Below, one piece after another: positions 60,089 to 64,000 of a stretch of DNA of 64,000 bases (its first letter is position 1; the number at the start of each line of letters is the position of its first letter). Position numbers and translations under genes: made by a program. Below the pieces are notes generated by a model that made no database searches, was not told the DNA's origin, and saw only the letters and a list, made by a program, of their open reading frames with translations. Source of the stretch: Pseudomonas sp. WN033 (lineage in GTDB: Bacteria; Pseudomonadota; Gammaproteobacteria; Pseudomonadales; Pseudomonadaceae); assembly GCA_002287035.1 (NCBI GenBank), contig NSKG01000006.1, positions 62,001 to 126,000 of the forward strand, read 5' to 3'.

Positions 60089-60123
60089 GGCGAGCACGGT
60101 CAATCCCGCTTTTATACCGCCAG

Positions 60124-61494
60124 CTACAACACCCCCGGCAACCAGGTGATCAGTCCTGGCCAGACGGCGGCGATGATCAGCATCAGGATCTGGATGGCGA
60201 TAAATGGCAGCACCCCGCGGTACATGGCGCTGGTCGGGACAGTGACCGGGGTGACGCCGCGCAGGTAGAACAGCGCGAAGCCGAACGGCGGGGTGAGGAA
60301 CGAGGTTTGCAGGTTCAGGGCAATCATGACCCCCAGCCAGATCGGGTCCAGGCCCATCATCAGCAGCACCGGGCCGACAATCGGGACCACCACAAAGGTG
60401 ATCTCGATGAAGTCGAGGATAAAGCCGAGCAGGAAGATCACCAGCATCACCAGAATGGTCGCAGTGACCACCCCGCCGGGCAAACTGGTGAAGGCCTGAT
60501 GAATCAGCTCTTCGCCACCGAAGCCGCGAAATACCAGAGAGAAGATCGAGGCGCCGATCAGGATCATGAACACCATGGCGCTGATCTGGGTGGTCGATTC
60601 GACCACTTCACGCAGCCGGGTAAGATTCAGTTGACCCTTGATCAGCGCCAGCAGGGTCGCGCCCAGAGCGCCGACGGCAGCGGCTTCGGTGGCGGTGGCG
60701 ATGCCGCCTAGGATTGAACCGAGGACCGCCATGATCAACAGCAGCGGCGGCAACAGACTGCCGAGCAGGCTGAGCAGTTTGAGTTCGCCACGTTCTTCGG
60801 CCGGAATCGCTGGCAGCTTGTGCGGGCGCAGCAGGGCCACGCCGATCAGATACAGCAGATACAGACCGACCAGCAGCAGACCGGGCAGCAGGGAGCCGAT
60901 GAACAGGTCGCTGACCGTGACAGTCTGGGGCGAGAAGATGCCTTGGCGCAACTGGGCCTGCTGATAGGCGCTGGACAACACATCGCCCAGCAGCACCAGA
61001 ATGATCGATGGTGGAATGATCTGCCCTAGGGTACCGGTGGCGGCCAGGGTGCCGGTGGCCACCGCCGGGTCATAGCCGCGCCGGAGCATGGTCGGCAGGG
61101 CCAGCAGGCCGAGGGTGACTACTGTGGCGCCAACGATGCCGGTACTGGCGGCCAGCAGCGCGCCGACCAGACAGACCGAGAACGCCAGTCCGCCGCGCAG
61201 CCCGCCAAACAGCCGGGACATGGATTCGAGCAGGTTTTCGGCGATCCGCGATTTCTCCAGCATCACGCCCATGAACACGAACAACGGCACCGCCAGCAGG
61301 GTCTGGTTGTTCATGGTGCCGAACAGGCGGCTGGGCAGGGCGCCGAAGAAGCTCGGATCGAAGTTGCCAAGCACTACCCCGAGCCCGGCGAACAGCAGCG
61401 ACAACCCGCCGAGGGTAAAGGCTACCGGGTAACCGACCAGCAGAGCCAGACACAGACACAGGAACAGGGCGATGGCCATGAATTCGGGCGGCAT
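60124..61494 (-). CDS. TRAP transporter large permease DctM
   Basis: A 456-residue inner-membrane protein with about 12 helices, TRAP-type large permease: PPEFMAIALFLCLCLALLVGYPVAFTLGGLSLLFAGLG, VPLFVFMGVMLEKSRIAENLL, LLALPTMLRRGYDPAVATGTLAATGTLGQIIPPSIILVLLGD are typical. ATG at 61494 overlaps the TGA of the small permease gene (TGATG). The ORF that continues to 61725 is antisense to the DctQ region. The substrate is set by DctP at 55790. Confidence 0.92.
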   Translation of the reverse strand: MPPEFMAIALFLCLCLALLVGYPVAFTLGGLSLLFAGLGVVLGNFDPSFFGALPSRLFGTMNNQTLLAVPLFVFMGVMLEKSRIAENLLESMSRLFGGLRGGLAFSVCLVGALLAASTGIVGATVVTLGLLALPTMLRRGYDPAVATGTLAATGTLGQIIPPSIILVLLGDVLSSAYQQAQLRQGIFSPQTVTVSDLFIGSLLPGLLLVGLYLLYLIGVALLRPHKLPAIPAEERGELKLLSLLGSLLPPLLLIMAVLGSILGGIATATEAAAVGALGATLLALIKGQLNLTRLREVVESTTQISAMVFMILIGASIFSLVFRGFGGEELIHQAFTSLPGGVVTATILVMLVIFLLGFILDFIEITFVVVPIVGPVLLMMGLDPIWLGVMIALNLQTSFLTPPFGFALFYLRGVTPVTVPTSAMYRGVLPFIAIQILMLIIAAVWPGLITWLPGVL

Positions 61495-62054
61495 CACAGC
61501 TCCTCCTGTGTCTGACTGTCGAGATGCCGGGGCAGGGCGCCGCGCAGGACCGCGACAGTCTTGATCAACTGGGCGATGGCCTGCAGCAGCAGGCTGGCGA
61601 CCAGCAGCAGGATGATGCTCTTTTGCAGATAGACCCAGGGCAGGCCGCCGGCATCGGCCGAGCGCTCCTGGCGGACCCAGGATACGGCGACATAATCCCA
61701 GCAGCTCCAGGCCAGAAACAGACACACCGGCAGCAGAAACAGCAGGGTACCGGTCAGGTCGATCAGTGCCTGGCGTTTGGCACTGTGGCGGCGGTAGAAG
61801 ATATCCACCCGGACATGGGCGTCACGCTGCAGGGTCCAGGCCGCTGCGCCCATGAACACCAGAGCGTGGGCGTACATGATCAGTTCCTGGGCGGCAGTCG
61901 CACCCAGGCTGAAGCCGTAGCGCAGCAGCACTACGTAGCAGGTCAGCACGACCATCAGCAGTGTCAGCCAGGCCAGCGTCCGGCCGAGGCCGGCGTTGAC
62001 CAGATCGATGACCCGGGCCAGACGCAGGGCGATGGCCATGGGGGAACCGGACAT
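61494..62054 (-). CDS. TRAP transporter small permease DctQ
   Basis: A 186-residue membrane protein with four helices, TRAP small subunit: LAWLTLLMVVLTCYVVLLRYGFSLGATAAQELIMYAHALVFMGAAAWTLQRDAHVRVDIFYRR, with the RDAHVRVD sequence characteristic of DctQ, and WLRQERSADAGGLPWVYLQKSII-like region. Translationally coupled to DctM. The start could also be the internal ATG five residues later. Confidence 0.9.
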   Translation of the reverse strand: MSGSPMAIALRLARVIDLVNAGLGRTLAWLTLLMVVLTCYVVLLRYGFSLGATAAQELIMYAHALVFMGAAAWTLQRDAHVRVDIFYRRHSAKRQALIDLTGTLLFLLPVCLFLAWSCWDYVAVSWVRQERSADAGGLPWVYLQKSIILLLVASLLLQAIAQLIKTVAVLRGALPRHLDSQTQEEL

Positions 62055-62096
62055 GTGCGGGAACCCTATGCGGCGCGGGGCCTGATGCCCCGTCGG

Positions 62097-62489
62097 TCAG
62101 GAGGGAATGACGCGGGTGCGACCGCGGTCGTCGATTGCGACGAACACGAATACGGCTTCGGTCACCTTGCGGCTTTCATCGTGGGCCAGGTCTTCGCTCC
62201 AGACCTCGACCAGCACCTTGATCGAGCTGCGACCGATATCCAGCACATGGCAGTGGAACGCCAGTTGCGCGCCGACCGGCACGGGGACCATGAAGCCCAT
62301 GCGGTCGATGGCTACGGTAGCGACCCGGCCACGGGCAATACGTGAAGCGGTGCCGGTACCAGCCATATCCATCTGCGAGACCAGCCAGCCACCATAAATG
62401 TCGCCGAAGCTGTTGCAGTCGCGGGGCAGAGCGGTGACCTTGAGCGCCAGCTCACCCTTGGGAACAGGTTCCTTGTCTAGATCGTGCAT
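62097..62489 (-). CDS. acyl-CoA thioesterase (YciA-type)
   Basis: A 130-residue hotdog-fold thioesterase that hydrolyses acyl-CoA. The typical ALPRDCNSFGDIYGGWLVSQMDMAGTGTA (catalytic Asp in the loop), FMVPVPVGAQLAFHCHV and VEVWSEDL segments are present. It begins 248 bases from pstS on the opposite strand. Physiological substrate not evident. Confidence 0.88.
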   Translation of the reverse strand: MHDLDKEPVPKGELALKVTALPRDCNSFGDIYGGWLVSQMDMAGTGTASRIARGRVATVAIDRMGFMVPVPVGAQLAFHCHVLDIGRSSIKVLVEVWSEDLAHDESRKVTEAVFVFVAIDDRGRTRVIPS

Positions 62490-62652
62490 GTATCACTCGA
62501 TAAGGTATGTTGTAATTGTTGTCTTCCATCAACCCATAGAATCAGGCTTGACAGGGCAGAAACAGCGCTATGTTAAGGGATTGCGGGGCCCCTCTCAATC
62601 TTTGTCGACGGGCTGCGCGGCTTAATGGCGCATACTGGCAGCCTTCATACAA

Positions 62653-62681
62653 TTGTCATATTCCTTGAATAGGGTTGTCAC
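62653..62681. promoter_or_regulatory. Pho-box-like triple repeat upstream of pstS
   Basis: TTGTCAT-ATTC-CTTGAAT-AGGG-TTGTCAC contains three 7-base elements at 11-base intervals; the outer two match the CTGTCAT half-site at six and five or six positions and the middle is weak. It lies 56 bases before the pstS ATG, so PhoB should activate pstS under phosphate limitation. Confidence 0.65.
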
Positions 62682-62737
62682 ACGGCTTCCAGATACTTGG
62701 TCGCGTGTTGCCAATACATACTCTCAAGGAGTTATTC

Positions 62738-63712
62738 ATGAAACTGAAGCAATTGTGCGTCGCCATTTCCTTCGCCGCTGTGGGCGCGATCAGCACTGCC
62801 GCTGTAGCTGACATTGATCCGAACCTGCCGAAGTATGAGCGCGCCAGTGGCGTGTCCGGTAACCTGTCCAGTATCGGTTCCGACACCCTGAACAACCTGA
62901 TGACTCTGTGGGCTGAAGAGTTCAACAAGTTCTACCCGAACGTTAACGTCCAGATTCAGGGCGCTGGTTCCTCCACTGCGCCGCCGGCCATCACCGAAGG
63001 CACCGCCAACCTGGCGCCGATGAGTCGCGCCATGCGTGACTCGGAAATCCAGACTTTTGAAGGTCGTCATGGCTATGCGCCCTACGCGCTGCCGGTCGCC
63101 GTCGACATGCTGGCTGTTTATGTCAACAAGGACAACCCGATTGAAGGTCTGAGCCTGCCGCAGGTTGATGCCATCTTCTCCGCTACCCGCCGCTGCGGCT
63201 ACGAAGCCGACATCACCCGCTGGGGCCAGCTGGGCATGACTGGCGCCTGGGCCAACCGTGACTTCGCCCTGTACAGCCGCAACGCGGTATCCGGTACCTA
63301 CGGTTTCTTCAAGGACAACGCCCTGTGCGGCGGTGACTTCAAATCCAGCATCAACGAGCAGCCGGGCTCTTCCTCGGTGGTTCAGGGTGTGACTGAGTCG
63401 ATCAACGGTATCGGCTACTCCGGTATTGGCTATCGCACCTCGGGTGTTCGCGTCGTTCCGCTGGCTGCCGAGGAAGGTGCTGACTTCGTCGAGGCGACTG
63501 CCGAGAACGCTGCCAACGGTAGCTACCCGCTGGCTCGCTACCTGTACGTCTATATCAACAAGAACCCGAACCAGGATCTGGACCCGCTGACTCGCGAGTT
63601 CGTCAAGATGCTCTACACCCAGGAAGGTCAGGGCGTGGTTGATCGTGACGGCTTCGTGACTGTGCCCAAGTCGGTTGCCGACAAGGTCCTGAGCGACCTG
63701 AACATCAAGTAA
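62738..63712 (+). CDS. pstS: phosphate ABC transporter substrate-binding protein PstS
   Basis: A 324-residue periplasmic phosphate-binding protein of the PstS family. Signal peptide about 1-25 (ending STAAVA), mature part with [28 protein letters not shown] (phosphate loop), [10 protein letters not shown] and the [13 protein letters not shown] loop. ATG 62738 has AAGGAG seven bases ahead; the upstream extension to 62675 overlaps the Pho-box region. Followed by a terminator, a second Pho-box-like site and pstC. Confidence 0.93.
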   Translation: MKLKQLCVAISFAAVGAISTAAVADIDPNLPKYERASGVSGNLSSIGSDTLNNLMTLWAEEFNKFYPNVNVQIQGAGSSTAPPAITEGTANLAPMSRAMRDSEIQTFEGRHGYAPYALPVAVDMLAVYVNKDNPIEGLSLPQVDAIFSATRRCGYEADITRWGQLGMTGAWANRDFALYSRNAVSGTYGFFKDNALCGGDFKSSINEQPGSSSVVQGVTESINGIGYSGIGYRTSGVRVVPLAAEEGADFVEATAENAANGSYPLARYLYVYINKNPNQDLDPLTREFVKMLYTQEGQGVVDRDGFVTVPKSVADKVLSDLNIK

Positions 63713-63752
63713 CGGATTGCGCTTACCGCCAGGGATAGCGGGTTATCGGAAA

Positions 63753-63774
63753 AGGGGCCTGCGGGCCTCTTTTT
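63753..63774 (+). terminator. terminator after pstS
   Basis: AGGGGCC-TGCG-GGCCTCT (63753-63770), stem with one G-U pair, followed by TTTT (63770-63774). Typical intrinsic terminator 40 bases past the pstS stop; read-through would be needed if pstC is cotranscribed, but pstC has its own Pho box. Confidence 0.75.
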
Positions 63775-63781
63775 CATGTCT

Positions 63782-63799
63782 TTGTAACATTGCTGTCAC
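63782..63799. promoter_or_regulatory. Pho-box-like site upstream of pstC
   Basis: TTGTAAC-ATTG-CTGTCAC is a 7+4+7 direct repeat with a near-perfect second half-site (CTGTCAC), 57 bases before the pstC ATG. With the terminator just before, pstC seems to have its own PhoB-dependent promoter. Confidence 0.65.
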
Positions 63800-63855
63800 A
63801 CAGACTCCTTAGCCTGTGCTGACCATAGTGCCAGGACCGGATAGAGCAGCCCGTT

Positions 63856-64000
63856 ATGACTGACATTACCTCCACGATCGGCAAGAGCGCCCCCCCGCGA
63901 TCTTTGTTGCCCGATGCCGAAGCCAGAAAGCGCCTGCGCCAGCGCCGGCTGTTCAAGGATAATGCCTCGCGCTGGGGCATCAGCGCCGCCGGTTTCGGTG
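63856..64000 (+). CDS. pstC: PstC phosphate permease N-terminus (partial)
   Basis: The first 48 codons of the gene, running off the window's end. The translated start MTDITSTIGKSAPP...LLPDAEARKRLRQRRLFKDNASRWGISAAGFG is the cytosolic N-terminal extension of pseudomonad PstC-like permeases, before the first membrane helix. Identification rests on location just after pstS and Pho box, plus this recollected N-terminus. The family could also be named 'phosphate ABC transporter permease'. Confidence 0.8.
   Translation, partial: MTDITSTIGKSAPPRSLLPDAEARKRLRQRRLFKDNASRWGISAAGFG

Overview
The window is about 60% GC and densely coded, and looks like an origin-proximal segment of a Pseudomonadaceae chromosome. 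Its content (end of glmU, cfa-like gene, folE2/COG0523, purEK, pycAB with divergent pycR, an RpiR-type regulator beside zwf, a GGDEF/EAL gene beside uvrD, pstS-pstC) resembles what I remember of the P. aeruginosa PA53xx-PA55xx region. Several families (XenA type, SbtA/SbtB, TRAP, many transporters) would fit a marine or Halopseudomonas-like lineage. That is inference; no rRNA or other phylogenetic marker is present. I saw no tRNA, rRNA, insertion sequence, prophage or CRISPR array.

Layout. 1-2.1 kb: glmU 3' end, cyclopropane fatty acid synthase, DUF192. 2.1-4.5 kb: divergent COG0523 GTPase and folE2 sharing a Zur-type box. 4.5-9.2 kb: small housekeeping genes and purEK. 9.3-15.7 kb: pycR divergent from pycA-pycB-carbonic anhydrase-sbtA-sbtB, apparently a unit that both supplies and consumes bicarbonate. 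15.8-23.7 kb: a Fur-type box, ECF sigma factor, truncated FecR, two TonB receptors, DUF3649, PepSY protein and DUF3325 (iron uptake). 24.6-28.4 kb: cdaR, a GntP-type permease and glycerate kinase. 28.4-35.7 kb: a second Zur-type box driving TonB receptor, exported CobN-like protein, ExbB-like, DUF2149 and a cysteine-poor DksA. 35.8-43.4 kb: CSD-DUF1294, two ion transporters, YbiT-type ABC-F, diguanylate cyclase, XenA-type ene-reductase with an ArsR regulator. 43.4-50.5 kb: RpiR regulator divergent from zwf, two paralogous polyamine-binding proteins, LysR, agmatinase. 50.5-62.5 kb: GGDEF/EAL protein, uvrD, a split TRAP system, a P460-like cytochrome and MarR regulator around a perfect palindrome, and two unrecognised envelope genes. 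62.5-64 kb: Pho-box-like repeats, pstS and the start of pstC.

The unifying theme is nutrient scarcity. Two zinc-starvation units about 32 kb apart carry the same 13-bp Zur-type core and encode zinc-sparing substitutes (FolE2, DksA2) plus metal uptake and allocation factors (COG0523 GTPase, TonB receptor, CobN-like protein). Iron (Fur/ECF) and phosphate (PhoB/Pst) units lie in the same window. The features I find most worth following up are the pyc-carbonic anhydrase-SbtAB gene string, the exported CobN-like protein in the zinc unit, and the sigma/anti-sigma pair that has lost its surface-sensing parts.
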